Assembly (NCBI RefSeq): GCF_004379255.2
Contig: NC_056034.1
Coordinates: 5,520,501 to 5,584,500, forward strand
Source: Salvia splendens
Taxonomy: Eukaryota; Streptophyta; Magnoliopsida; Lamiales; Lamiaceae
Direction of reading: 5' to 3'
Length of the DNA stretch: 64,000 nt
Shown piece by piece: positions 46,359 through 58,369 of the stretch; the stretch's first letter is position 1; each line of letters starts with the position of its first letter. The notes under the pieces are model-generated. The model was not told the DNA's origin, searched no databases, and was given only the letters and a program-made list of their open reading frames with translations. The translations under genes were made by a program, and so were the position numbers.

Positions 46359-46400
46359 TAAAATGGTGTTTAAAATAGGAAGACAGAGGGAAACGGGCAG

Positions 46401-46430
46401 AAAATGAAAATGAAAATGAAAATGAAAATT
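46401..46430. repeat. (AAAATG)n microsatellite in the ORTHRUS promoter
   Basis: Five tandem AAAATG-type units lie about 200 bp upstream of the ORTHRUS start codon. Confidence 0.85.
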
Positions 46431-46472
46431 CAAAATGATTCCTGAAAAAATAATCTCTTATCTCCTCAAGTC

Positions 46473-46481
46473 GGCGCCAAA
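46473..46481 (-). promoter_or_regulatory. E2F-like site upstream of the ORTHRUS gene
   Basis: The plus strand reads GGCGCCAAA, that is TTTGGCGCC on the minus strand, which fits the E2F consensus TTTSSCGC. It lies about 145 bp before the start codon, where plant E2F sites usually occur. Human UHRF1, the functional counterpart, is an E2F target. Control of this gene by E2F/RBR is inferred. Confidence 0.5.
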
Positions 46482-46623
46482 CACCCCCTTATTTCACTCC
46501 AGTAACGACGAAAATCATAACAAACCACTCATCACTCCACTCTCCACTTTCCTTCTCTTGACTAATTATTCTAATCAATTTTAAAAAATCAAAGTTCTAA
46601 AATTTTTCAAAGGCGATCGTCGA

Positions 46624-49600
46624 ATGGCGCAAGTTAGCAACCTTCCATGCGATGGCGAGGGTGTGTGCATGGTCTGCAAGCAGAGGCCGGCCGAGGGGGA
46701 GATCCTCACGTGCAAGACGTGCGCCACGCCATGGCACGTGGCCTGCCTCGCCACCCGCCCCCAAACCCTAGCGGACGCGGCCCACTGGGACTGCCCCGAC
46801 TGTTCCGATCTCTCCGGCGCCATGCCGGCCGTCTCCGGAGGGGGGCTCGTGGAGAAGATTCGCGCGATTGAGTCCGATGCGTCGCTCACTGATCGTGAGA
46901 AGGCCAAGCGCCGCCAGGAGTTGCTCGGCGGGGCCACGGAGGAAGAGAAGGAGACGGAGATGAATTCTGGGGGTGTTTTGGGGATTTTGGGGGACCGGTT
47001 CAACTGCTCTATTTGCATGCAGCTTCTCGATAGGCCTGTCTCTGTACGGTTTTCTTCCTTTTGAAATTTCGATCTGTGGCTGATTTGGGATTTTTTGAGG
47101 GATTTGACTTTGGTTACGGCTGAAAATGATGAATAATTTGGTAGTTCTATTACACGGCGTCGTTTCTACTTGTGTGTGTAGGTTCTTTGGTTTTTCTCTG
47201 TTTTGTACTCCCATAAACGTCAAGCCCTGTTTGTACTCTTATACATATTTGGTTTTCATTTTTTTTGTTGGTTGTGGTGGAAATTTCTTTGTAGTGTCCC
47301 GTTTACATGAGCCTAATTTATGTTTTGCATGGACTTTTCTTATTATTTCGGAGTTATGTTCTAATGCGATGCAATCTCTCAAAACTACCATTATGAAGTA
47401 TGGCTCGGTTTTGATCTGCTTGAAGTTGAATATTTGTAATGTTTCTGTTGCTATTCAATGAGTCAGCTGTGCTATAAATGGCTCCATTTGTTTTATATTG
47501 AAATGAAAGAACAATTAGAGATTGTATACTATGCTTCTGTGATATAAGTGTATTTTCCATGTAAACATGTGGAAGAAGCTTCTAAACCTCATCCTTGTGG
47601 TCTTCATACTGTTTTCAGACGCCGTGTGGGCACAACTTCTGCTTGAAATGCTTTCAGAAATGGACTGGGCAACAACGCATGAAGACTTGTGCTATTTGTC
47701 GCAAGATGATTCCAGCAAAGATGGCAAAGGAGCCTCGAATCAACTCTACTATAGTTATGGCTATAAGAATGGCAAAAGCTTCTGAGCCTAATTACTCTGG
47801 AGGCAATTCCAAGATATACCATTTTATCCACAACCAAGATCGTCCTGACAAGGCATTTACCACAGAGCGAGCAAAAAAAACTGGAAAGGCTAATGCATGC
47901 AGCGGGAAGATTTTTGTTACAATCCCTTCAGATTTTCTTGGTCCAATTACGGCAGAGTATGATCCGACAAGGAACTTAGGTGTCATGGTTGGAGAAACTT
48001 GGGCAGATAGGATGGAATGCAGGCAGTGGGGTGCTCACTTTCCCCATGTTGGGGGCATCGGTGGTCAGTCTGATCATGGGGCTCAGTCCGTTGCACTCTC
48101 GGGGGGTTACGAAGATGATGAGGATCATGGAGAATGGTTTCTCTACACAGGAAGGTATTGGATGCAGCTTCTATTAGGCTTTAATTACTTAAATATTGTT
48201 ACCAATGAAATCTGTCTGAATTTAATGTGAAACTGGATGTGTATAGTCACAATATTTACTTTGTAAAGGTTTATTAATGACCAGTGCCGCGTCATGGTGT
48301 GTCAGTTTTATGTGGCAGCATATAGCGGCCGCCATACCAGTGGTGCCGCCATGGCTGTTATCGTGGCTGTTTCCTCACATTTAACCCATTAACCCAAAAC
48401 AACGACCCGTTTATCCAAAACCCAACATATTTATCAATTTTAAATAGGGGTTTTTAGCTTAATTCAACCCCCTCCATATTTATCAGAATCCACTACCTCA
48501 ACCATACCTCTTTCTCTCTCTCTCAAGTAGCATAAAAAAATTCTGTAACAGTGTAACTTCAAACAAGAAAGAATGTTCAAACTTATTTGATATACTTAGC
48601 AAACTGCACTTATAAGTTTGCTTAATAAATTGGACTCATAACTTTGTAAAACAATATCATGCATTCAATATACAATTAATATTCATTTCATGATTCTATT
48701 AGTGTCACATTTGTTTTTTATACCCTACATATTTACATGCATTTTCGTTTTCATTGTTATATCCAGTAATTGCAATACTGTCTACTGGTAACGGCTTAAA
48801 TTATTAGGCGGATTATGCAGTAATAGTTTACGACTTTATGTTTTAGTTGTTATTCCAAGATTCAAAATATTTGCATTTTATATTTCATGCTATTATTACT
48901 TAATAATATCTTTATTTATTTATCGACCGCCATGTCCCGCCAGCCTTACTGACTGCCATAACCTTGTGCCGGTTTTAGTTTACGACTTTATGTTTAGTTG
49001 TTATTCCAAGATTCAAAATATTTTGTTTTTATTGTTTTCAAAATATTTGCATTTTATATTTCATAATATTATATATTAATAATAACTTTAGTTATTTATC
49101 CACCGCCATGTCCCGCCAGCCGTGCTGACTTCCATAACCTTGTGGCGGTTTTTTAAATCGACCGCCATATGCCATTAACAACATTGTTAATGCCATATAC
49201 CATGTGGAGACAATTTCCATTAATTTTAGCTGATATATGGTGAACACCTTTCCTTTTTGTCCTTGTCCAATACTCTTTAATTAGTAAATGCAATTTGAAG
49301 TGGTCAAGTATCATCAGTAATTTGGTGTAGTGATAATTATGTGAGGTAAATTGGTCTATAGTCACAATCAGGCACGGTTATTGGATTAGCAAGATATACT
49401 GTTGTTTGTGCAATAGACAGAGGGTATGGCATTTCCAGCAATGCCTAGCATCAGCCATACCTTCCACCTGTTTTGTGTGAACATGCAAACATTGTCTTCT
49501 CAATACATCTGACTGTATTACGCTTTCTTGGATTCAGCTAACAAAATTTGTGTGACAATCAAGGGTTATGAGGGAAACTATTTATAACATTATAATGAGA

Positions 49601-51813
49601 TTGAAGTTGATTGTCAGGGCACTACTTTGAATAGCTTTTATTGGAAACAATTATTGAGAAACTGGAGATAATTTTTGTGCGCCAAATGTTTTCTTGTTTA
49701 GCGTTGTTGTATTGCGTACTGAATCACTGATAATGCCTGTCATTAACTCTACTTTATTGCTGGTTACAGTGGTGGACGTGATCTTTCCGGGAATAAAAGG
49801 ACAAACAAGAAACAGTCATTTGACCAAAGGTTTAAAAGTTACAATGAAGCTTTGCGAGTTAGTTGCCGTGAGGGTTATCCTGTACGAGTTGTGAGGTAAG
49901 CTAAAATTTCTAATGTAAGTATTGCTTTGTAAATGAGGGATGTTGAGGATAGCTAAGTTCAATACTTGAATTACTATCTTCTAGTGGCTTTTGTGCTCTT
50001 GCAGTGGTATGGACACTTTGAATATTTACTAAAATCTTAACACTTCTTTTACTAGTTGAGAAAATCTTGAAAGCTGTCTAACAAAAACTCTAGACAGTAT
50101 ATACTAAGTTGTTTCCTGTCATATTTCACTTTATTGTTTTGGCTTCTAATACAGCTTTCTCTTACTTTGTTGTAGGTCTGCTAAAGAAAAGCGATCGTCT
50201 TATGCACCACAGGAAGGTGTGCGTTATGATGGGGTTTACAGGGTTGAAAAGTGTTGGCGCAAAGCCGGGCAACAAGTAAAACCTCGCCAAAATAAAGATT
50301 TTCATCTGCAATTTTGTTTATGCCCTCTTATGGAATTATTTTTGAATTATTATAGGGATTTGTGGTCTGTCGTTATCTCTTTGTTCGTTGTGATAATGAT
50401 CCAGCATCATGGACCACGTGAGTTGTTTTATTTATTCTTGCATGCCCAGTCCACAATCTGTACTTCCTAATATATGCTTAAACTCTTTGTGAAACTAATC
50501 CTTTTGGCTTGTAGTGACAACCAAGGAGATCGACCAAGACCTCTACCTAGCATTCCAGAGTTGATGCACGCTACTGATATTACTGAAAGGACAAAGAGTC
50601 CTGCCTGGAATTTTGATGTGAGCACCTACTCTGACCAAGTCATTTTGATGTTTTTTCTTGTGTCGTATTTGTGATTGTATCTTGAGGCTTGCATGGGTCC
50701 AGGACTTTAAAATTCTTAGGATAACATTACTTTGAGACTCCTCTGTCTAAAATTTTCTGTATAGGAGCAAAAAGGCCTCTGGACGTGGATGAGACCTCAA
50801 CCACCCAGTAGAAAAACATCATGTGATGGTGATAATGGAAAGACTAAAAAGATAAGAAAAAATCAGAGTGGAACTGGATCTGTAAAAGAAAGGCTTTTGA
50901 AGGGTAGCTTTCCCTTTCCTTTTCAACACTGCTTAGATTATTGTGTGTTTTCTTTAAATTGTGGACGAAACACCATATTTTGTTTTCATTGGCAATTTGT
51001 TTGTGGTTCTTGTACTTTAATACTTTTGATTGATGTTTAACTGTGGCATGGCAAATGTAATGCAGAATTTAGTTGCCTAATATGCCGGAAAGTGATGGAA
51101 CTGCCACTCACTACTCCATGTGCTCATAACTTCTGCAAGGCGTGCTTGGAGGGTGCCTTTGCCGGTCAATCTCACGTGAAAGAGAGAAAATCTGGAGGAA
51201 GGACTCTTCGAGCACAGAAAAATGTTATGAAATGTCCATCTTGCAAACAAGATATTGCCGAGTTCCTTCAAAATCCTCAGGTACAAGCGTTATATTTTGC
51301 TTTATTTCTGTTTCTGATTTTCATCTGGCTTATTCTCAGATGCTAGATAGGACTTAAAATGGTTGCATTAATGATCCAGCTTGACTGTGATTATCCGTAC
51401 AGGTCAACAGGGAGTTGATGAATGTGATAGAAACTTTACAGAACCAGATGAAGGATGAGAGCTCGAAGGCTAGGGAAACTGAGGATGGCCAAAGTGTGAA
51501 TTCCAGTGAGAATGCCGATAGTGAGAGCTCAGAAATGGAAGAGCAAGAAGATGCTATCAGCATGGATGAAACACCAGATTCTGTTGCAGAAAATAAAGAG
51601 AACTTTGATGCGAACGCTGAAATCTCAAAAGAGGACCAGACTGATAAACCTTTAAATGACTCAAGAGCTCTTCATGATTCAAAGCGAAGGAAACTTAGTG
51701 ATGATGGTGCTAAAGCTGGAGAATCAGGAGGCACAGAAGATCATGAGATAGCCAAACATGGCAGGCTTGCTGATAGTGAGAGCACAGAAGTGAATGTGCA
51801 AGAAAATGCCTGA
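46624..51813 (+). CDS. ORTH2: ORTHRUS/VIM-type E3 ubiquitin ligase (PHD-RING-SRA-RING), complete
   Basis: ORTH/VIM proteins bind hemimethylated CpG through the SRA domain and help keep DNA methylation after replication. Nine exons with matched phases (46624-47043, 47619-48154, 49770-49895, 50176-50275, 50356-50417, 50515-50617, 50765-50903, 51066-51280, 51403-51813) give 703 residues. Domains: PHD at about 12-62 (C15, C18, C30, C33, H38, C41, C57, C60); RING1 at about 126-178 ([25 protein letters not shown]); SRA at about 240-425 ([20 protein letters not shown], then [15 protein letters not shown] and [14 protein letters not shown]); RING2 at about 496-560 ([20 protein letters not shown]). 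The acidic tail of about 135 residues makes it longer than the usual 620-660. The member number is uncertain. Confidence 0.95.
48826..49155. repeat. Tandem duplication in ORTHRUS intron 2
   Basis: Two copies of about 150-180 bp start with AGTTTACGACTTTATGTTTT and end with CCGCCATGTCCCGCCAGCC then TAACCTTGTG(C/G)CGGTTTT. The second copy has a small insertion. A GGCGG-rich fragment near 48,320-48,370 is related. Confidence 0.75.
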
Positions 51814-52020
51814 CAGCAAGAATGAAACACCAGACAATCATGTGAATGCTGTAATCACAAAAGAGAACAAGACCGATAAACCTTCAAATGACAAAAGATT
51901 GTTGTGTTTTTCAGCAAAAGAAACATCGTAATGCTGGTGCTGAAGCTGGAGATTCAGGAGGCATGGAAGGTCGTGAAACATCACAACTTGGTAGGACTAA
52001 GAGAGTGCGTTTCTGCTGAT
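51814..52020 (+). repeat. Degraded second copy of the ORTHRUS tail-coding sequence
   Basis: After the stop codon the sequence repeats words of the last exon in the same order: ATGAAACACCAGA, AAAAGAG(G/A)(A/C)CA(A)GAC, TGATAAACCTT(T/C)AAATGAC, GGTGCT(A/G)AAGCTGGAGA, TCAGGAGGCA. It is out of frame and probably 3' UTR. It may derive from a tandem duplication that also lengthened the acidic tail. Confidence 0.65.
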
Positions 52021-52486
52021 GGCGCTCAAGTTTGACTTTGTATATAGTCTCTTCTCCTTTGTAGTTATCTTTGGACTTATTTTTCTCATTACTTTTTACT
52101 TGCTAGGTGTGGGTTGGGGGCTTAGGCGAATGAGAAATAGTTTATATGAACTACATTTTTTGTGATTCCATGGGTTCAGTTTCTCTTGGTATAATTTCAA
52201 AGAGAACTTTTGGAACTACCTGTGGATCAGTGGATGTGATGGCGTTTATCATGTTTAATCCATCGTAAGCTCATCCTTTTCAAATTAATCCTGTATTTGT
52301 ATAAATCTTTCAGTTCTTTTTAAGGCTATGCAGAGGAATATATGCTGGGCTTTATGTTTCTAAGCTGTCTATGTACTGTCTTCAATCATGGCATTTCTTT
52401 TATGGAGTGACATTATCTGTGGGGGACTAGTCTATGACTAGTATGTAGATATAATCTGTGTATTATGTGTAACTCAACCATATATA

Positions 52487-52700
52487 TTGCTAAAATTGTG
52501 GCAACATCAAAAGACATAAAGTGATAAAACCACTGGATAGAAAGCAAATCCAAAACATATATCAACAGGATTTCTAAAATTGTGGCAACATCAAAAGACA
52601 TAAAACCCTCAACATAGATATTGCTAAAATTGTGGCAACATCAAAAGACATAAAACCACTGCATAGAAAGCAAATCCAAACATATATCAACAGGATTTCT
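52487..52700. repeat. Local repeat of an 88-bp unit between convergent genes
   Basis: TTGCTAAAATTGTGGCAACA occurs at about 52,488 and 52,621, and the core also at 52,574. The outer copies extend to TATCAACAGGATTTCT; the middle copy is shortened to about 47 bp. Confidence 0.8.
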
Positions 52701-52773
52701 AATTTCAGATAATATGTTTATCAAATTTGTTTACAGAGTGTAGTTTCCTATTTTGACAATATTAGTCGCCTAC

Positions 52774-54273
52774 CTAATCGAGATCCAGCTGATTGTCCTG
52801 CTCCTTAAGCCTTCTAATCAGAGCTTCCTTCTCCTCTTCTGGCAATGCATTGAAAATGAAGACTGATTTATCTCCTATATCGTCCTGCAGGACAAGCAAA
52901 TATTCAAGCAATGCTCAAATACAGGAATTCTTCATGCAGCTGTAATATGGAGTATTACAAATGGTGAGTTGGTGACACATTGACTTAGCAGCAAACAAAG
53001 TGATGCTACCTTGATAGGCTGGGTGAACTTTCTTCCCGCGAAAACCACAAAGAGTGCCATCCACACGCCCAACAGAGTGAGTTTTGTTCCTTCATCCATC
53101 AAACCAGTCTGTACACCAATTAAACATCCGGACACTAAATGTTAAATAGTGTGAGAAACATCAGTTTGATATTTTGCAGAGAAATTGGAACCTTAGACAG
53201 GATATTAAAGAATAAGGATCCAAGTGTAATCTATACCAGATGCCCAAGTAGAACAGATGGAATGATAAATGTCAATATACCAGCTTCCAATTTGCCATAG
53301 CAAAGGCCTGTTTGCAAATGCATACAAATTAAATTAATTGCAATTATACTTAATTTCGTAATGAACTTTAAATTTCACTCGCTTATTGAAAGCTAAGTCC
53401 AAAAGCAAATCAGTGATAAACATATCTTATATAGAGAAACTACTCTATTGAGTTTCATCTAACCTAATTCAGTTTTGTTGCAAATTGAACTAAAAATGCT
53501 GAAGTTAAGCTCAAACTTGATATCCAAATCATACTGGCAAAGTAAGCATTAGACATGAACTTCACTTGATTCACCACTACTGACACTCCAGTTTACAAGT
53601 ACAGCTTCAAGTTACATAGCCAAACGACTAATAATTTGCTACAATTTCAGTTGAATTTGCAACTAAGATCGCAATAAAATTAAAAAACCACACCTTCCTT
53701 GAAGACGAGACCAGTCAGAGCAGCAAACAGGGGACCAACAAACCACACAGCCGTAGGATTCTCAACGACGTACTCCACCAAACTCTTCCCCGCCGGCTGA
53801 GCTAAGGCGGCGTATGCTGCTAACGAACCAAGGGCACCGGCCGCCCACAGCGCCTGGAGAGTGCGCTTGATCTCCGTAACGTATATGTGAATCAAGTAGA
53901 GCGACAGCCCCAATCCACAAGCTCCTACGCCGTAGAACAAATCCAAATTCCTCCCGATCAACTCAGACAAGCCCGAATCAGTGTTGCGCAGGAACGCCGA
54001 CGACGACGCAGCCACAAACGAGGAGGCAGCCGCGACCAGCCCCGATCTGTAGAGAACCACTTCCTTGACATCGGAAGATTCGACTTTCCAGGGGCCGTAG
54101 ACACCTGGATAGACGGCGGTTGATTCCGGCTGTTCTCCGACGGCTTGGCATTTGACGGAGAGTGGGGAGCGGGCGATGCGGCGGGTATTGATCGGGGATT
54201 GAGTAGGGCGGAGGAGGAGAGAGTGAGGTGAGGGCTTTGGATAGAGATGAAGAATGAAGTTTGTTGAAGTCAT
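52774..54273 (-). CDS. Plastid DUF2301-type integral membrane protein, complete
   Basis: The function is not known; relatives occur in cyanobacteria and chloroplasts. Four exons (54273-53694, 53307-53237, 53108-53010, 52884-52774) join in frame to 286 residues. The first 45 residues (MTSTNFILHLYPKPSPHSLL and more, then SPLSVKCQA) look like a chloroplast transit peptide. The next part holds YGPWKVESSDVKEVVLYRSG, and several membrane helices follow (LVAAASSFVAASSSAFL, DLFYGVGACGLGLSLYLIHI, LQALWAAGALGSLAAYAALA, AVWFVGPLFAALTGLVF, GILTFIIPSVLLGHL, LTLLGVWMALFVVFAG). The C-terminus DDIGDKSVFIFNALPEEEKE is soluble and acidic. Its 3' end faces that of ORTHRUS. No defect is seen. Confidence 0.9.
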
Positions 54274-55341
54274 GGTTTTGGGGAATATAGTTAACCGCTA
54301 ATTTTGGTTACGAATGCTTCCCTTTTTTTCTTTTAAATAAATATTTTATACACTATTTGATAATGGTTTCTGCATTAACGATGATATTTTGTGGTATGTT
54401 CATTTTAGTAAATTTGGTTGTACTGATTTTAAAGGCCAGAATGAAATATGGAAAGCCCAGTATGTAATTCTATGATGGAAGATGGAATAGAAAAATTTAA
54501 ATATATGGGCCTATCTTAGCCCAATAGCCCATTATAAAAAGAAAGCCTTGGACTTTAGTCCACCTCTTATTTGATGACAAGTAAATTATTCACAAAAGGG
54601 GTAAGTTCCATATTATAATACAAAAAACATACCACTCACACATACCAATTTGCCAGTCATATAAAAGAGACACATCTTACAAGACATACGTAAATTGTTC
54701 ACATCTTACAAGACATACGTTGAATCTCATTTCATTTAACAATAATCTATAAGTAAATATTTCATTCAACAATGTAAACTTTATCATAAAATTAATGTAA
54801 AAAGTGAACACACATTCCGATAACGTTTTCAACTTTGCTTGCATAGTGTCGCCTATGTGTGGCATGCACTTATGTGTAGTGCAGTGTAGTGTAGTGTGAT
54901 TAAATTGACATGATACATATATACCCTACGTGATTCTAAAAAATAGCATAATCTAAAAATAGAGTATAAACATCGTTAGAATAGTTTTGAAAAGATATGA
55001 GTGAAAGAATGTGAGTGAGCCGAAACCGCCGAAGCCACCATCGAAACTAAGGGTAGTGATGATGGGGTGCCAAAAGTAGAGTGGTGTCAAATCAGCTATG
55101 GTTCATCTCCCTCTTACCAACCTCCTCGCATGCAAAATCCTAAGCCAAAATTTATGATTTATCATTCCCAATCATTACTTTTGCAAACATAAAAACAAAA
55201 CACTAACAAAATTCCTTTGTCACTAATATTTTCTTGGACAAAATATCATTGCTGATTTCTGGACTTAGATGCTCCTACGTTTTTAATCCCTTTGTATATT
55301 TTTTAAAAAAATTTCAAACTTAAATGCCCCTAACGTATTTT
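54274..55341. other. Intergenic region upstream of the DUF2301 gene
   Basis: This includes the promoter of the DUF2301 gene. A direct repeat of CACATCTTACAAGACATACGT lies at about 54,670 and 54,699, and a GTGTAGTGCAGTGTAGTGTA run near 54,873-54,898. No gene is recognised. Confidence 0.45.
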
Positions 55342-55359
55342 AATAAGTATTTTTGTTTG

Positions 55360-55593
55360 TGCCCGCATGGGCGTAGCGCAGTTAGCAACGGAGGGGCAGA
55401 TCTTGCTGGAATGAGTCTGTGTTCGAATCTCACTACTGTCGTGTAGTTGCTTCCATCTCTCAGGCACAAGTGTGAGGCCTTGGGAGATGGGCTTCTGGCA
55501 GCCAGTGGGTTAAGGCCTCCCCCTTAACGGGCTACTGCGTACCCTGATTGAACCCCCTCACATGATGTCGGGCCGGAATCGCCTTTTTGCTGC
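55360..55593 (+). mobile_element. tRNA-derived SINE with an 18-bp target duplication
   Basis: Both flanks carry the identical 18-bp AATAAGTATTTTTGTTTG (55342-55359 and 55594-55611). The body has a box A-like TAGCGCAGTTAGCAACGG and a box B-like GTTCGAATCTC 30 bp further on, the internal RNA polymerase III promoter of a tRNA. The rest (TTAACGGGCTACTGCGTACC, ATGTCGGGCCGGAATCG) is a non-tRNA SINE body. It needs a LINE to move. Confidence 0.9.
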
Positions 55594-55611
55594 AATAAGT
55601 ATTTTTGTTTG

Positions 55612-56308
55612 CACAGATTTTCAGCTTTAGGTCTATTCACACTTTAATTTGTCTTTGTCATTGTCTCTGAAAAAGTGTACGGACAAAAAACGCGCAATCA
55701 TCAAAGTCCAAAAATAGAAACAAAGCTAAAAATATGTGCAAACGGGGTAAATAAAACTACACAAAAATGTTTTCCATGGATTTGGAGGTATTAAGTTGAA
55801 AAAATTGCAAAGTACTAATAAAATACGTGCTGATATCAAAGTCTATGGACTATCCATAATATTTGTATATTTTAGGGACTGCATATGTACAAATGTCAAA
55901 GTTCAGGGACCATATTTATAGCAGACTCTTAAAAGAATCACAAGGATATATTGTACCGTTGCATATGAATTTCAAGAAAATGCATAAACCCCCTAGCTAA
56001 TTACTGTTGATTTAACTTCGACCAAAAGAAAACTTATTATTCCAAATAATGAGTATGAACTGAAACACATAGCTCTGCAACCACGTTATGCACTGATGAA
56101 CACATAGGTTAGCTCCAATAAATTACTGACATGTCAACATAGACAATAACTAGTTCATTGCAGGCTGGCTTTTCTCGTTTCACACTTGAGATGTTCTATA
56201 TTTTCTTTACAATAGATTCTTTTGTGTAACGACTAACGCACACCCGATAATAGTTTAGATGAAAACAAATGTATTACTATTATAGTTAGAAATGACAAGT
56301 CGAACTCA
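55612..56308. other. Intergenic sequence
   Basis: No gene, RNA or element is recognised between the SINE and the PIF element. Confidence 0.5.
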
Positions 56309-58161
56309 GAGCACCCATAATGGGGCGCCCGATTGCTGCATTATGGGTGCCCGGACGATGGTATGCCCTACGCCCATGCCCACGCCCTAAGCTTCGGGCG
56401 CGGAAGAAGCGCAGACGATAGGTCATCGTCCGCGCCATCGTCCGTGCCATCTGGCACCATTGTGGGCTCCGCGGACGATAGGCACGGACGATGGCACACG
56501 TTTTTAAATTTTTTTTTCCGAATCTTGTCTATTTAAACCTCGTTTCTCATTCACTTGTTCATACGAACATCTCGCTTCTCTCATTTCTCTCATCTCTCAC
56601 ATTTCTACCTCTCTTACATACCAAAATGAACCACGACGACGACACCACTAGTTCCTCAGAGGAAGGTAGTCCGACCGGGGATGCCTTAGATGCAGCCGTT
56701 GAAGAGGCCATGGCGGAATGTTTAGCCGAACTGCAGCGCGAGGAGGCGGCGGCGGCGAAGCGGATCCACAGGCCTATTCGACGTCCGATCGCTGTCCGAC
56801 GCGACCACGCGGCAGTTCACCAACGTCTGGTTGCAGACTATTTTACCGAGCAACCACCGTGGGGCCCGACTGTTTTCCACCGCAGGTTTAGAATGTTGCG
56901 TTACCTTTTTCTCAGCATTTTCCGGACGTTGGAGTCATGTGATGAATACATGACGTATCGGGAAGATGGCGTCGGCAGACCCGGCCTTACACCGTTGCAA
57001 AAGTGCACGGCTGCACTCCGTCAGTTGGCCTACGGCACCACGACGGACATTTTCGACGAGTACCTCCACGTCGGGGAGACAACAGACCGGGAGTGCTTGA
57101 AGAGATTTTGTATGAGAATTGTAGAGGGCTACGGGGGACACATATTTGCGCAGGCCGACTCCTGTTGATTGCCAGGGCCTGATGAAGATGCACGAGACGG
57201 TGCACGGCTTTCCTGGGATGCTAGGGAGCATCGACTGTATGCACTGGGAGTGGAAGAATTGTCCAAAGGCGTGGAGAGGCCAATTCACTAGTGGATACAA
57301 GGGCAGCCACTCGACGATGATCCTCGAAGCCGTCGCTGACTATCGGCTCTGGATCTGGCATGCTTACTTCGGTGTAGCCGGGTCGAACAACGACATCAAC
57401 GTCCTCAACTCATCCACCCTCTTAACCGAGCAATGCAATGGCAACGGCTCGGCCATCGAGTTCACTGCCAACAGGCGCCAATACCACATGGGGTACTACT
57501 TGGCCGATGGCATATACCCACGGTGGCCTGTTTTTGTGAAGACGGTCAGCTGCCCAATTGGTGAGAAGAGGGTTTTATTTGCGCACAAGCAGGAGGCGGC
57601 GCGGAAGGATGTCGAGCGGGCATTTGGTGTGCTCCAAGCACGGTGGGCAATAGTGAAAGGGCCGGCTCGTCTCTGGTTCAAGGAAGTCATCGCCGATGTC
57701 ATGCATGCGTGCATAATCATGCACAACATGATAGTCGAGCATGAAGGTGGGGGCATCACCGACTGGAACGATGATGAAGGTGCATCTAGCTCGTCCGGCA
57801 CGGCGACCGCGCCCACCGCTAGAGGATTACCGACGGGCTTCAATGAGGTTCTATCTAGACAGGCCTCAATGCGCAACCAACAAGACCATGCTCAGCTCAT
57901 GAACGACATGATTGAAGAAGTGTGGGCTCGTAACCGTCGTCGCTGAGTTTGCGTATTTTTTTAATTCCTATTGTAATTTATTAATTTTTATAAATGAAAT
58001 GAAGTTTTTTCTCAATTTTGTAGTTATTTAAATATTCAAATAAAAGAAAATGCATAGGGGGCGCCTTAGGGCACCCCATTGCAGGTGGGAGGGTAGGAGG
58101 ATAAAAATGATGACGTGGCGGTGCATAGGGCGTGCCTAAGGGGGCCCCATTGCTAATGCTC
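56309..58161 (+). mobile_element. PIF/Harbinger element with a nearly complete transposase
   Basis: The left end GAGCACCCATAATGGGGCGC and right end GGGGCCCCATTGCTAATGCTC are inverted copies. TCA flanks both sides (56306-56308 and 58162-58164), a 3-bp duplication that departs from the usual TWA. A TATTTAAA at 56,530 precedes the gene. The interior encodes only a DDE transposase. The right end with its flank is repeated downstream. Confidence 0.85.
56626..57946 (+). pseudogene. PIF/Harbinger DDE transposase (HARBI1-like), one frameshift
   Basis: The first frame (56626-57168) starts MNHDDDTTSSSEEGSPTGDA and contains VHQRLVADYFTEQPPWGPTV, FRMLRYLFLSIF and a helix-turn-helix-like PLQKCTAALRQLAYGTTTD. 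The second (57146-57946, no ATG of its own) contains RRPTPVDCQGLMKMHETVHG, the first Asp in GMLGSIDCMHWEWKNCP, the second in YLADGIYPRWPVF, and Glu in DVERAFGVLQARW. The frames join if one G is removed from the run of five at 57,133-57,137. The enzyme would cut and move PIF elements, with ORF1 as partner. All three catalytic acids are present; only the extra base breaks it, so a sequencing error is possible. Confidence 0.88.
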
Positions 58162-58360
58162 TCATGGATTCCTAAATGCTGAAGCACACCAAGTGTGAAA
58201 AGGAAAGGCGCGCCTAATGGCGCCCCATTGCTAATGCTCTCATGGATTCCTAAATGCTGAAGCACACCAAGTGTGAAAAGGAAAAGCGCGCAGGGCGCCC
58301 CATTACTAATGCTCTCAAGGATTCCTAAATGCTGAAGCACACTAAGTGTGAAAAGGTTTA
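58142..58360. repeat. Three tandem copies of PIF right end plus flank
   Basis: Units of 75-78 bp start at the transposon end (GCGCCCCATTGCTAATGCTC) and run into the flank (TCATGGATTCCTAAATGCTG, then AAGCACACCAAGTGTGAAAAG). The GCTC ends fall at 58,158, 58,236 and 58,311. The copies differ at a few bases. Confidence 0.88.
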
Positions 58361-58369
58361 CATACATCT

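Noticed and set aside
55374..55431. tRNA gene
   Set aside because: A and B boxes are present but no acceptor stem or cloverleaf follows, and the unit has a SINE body and an 18-bp target duplication.
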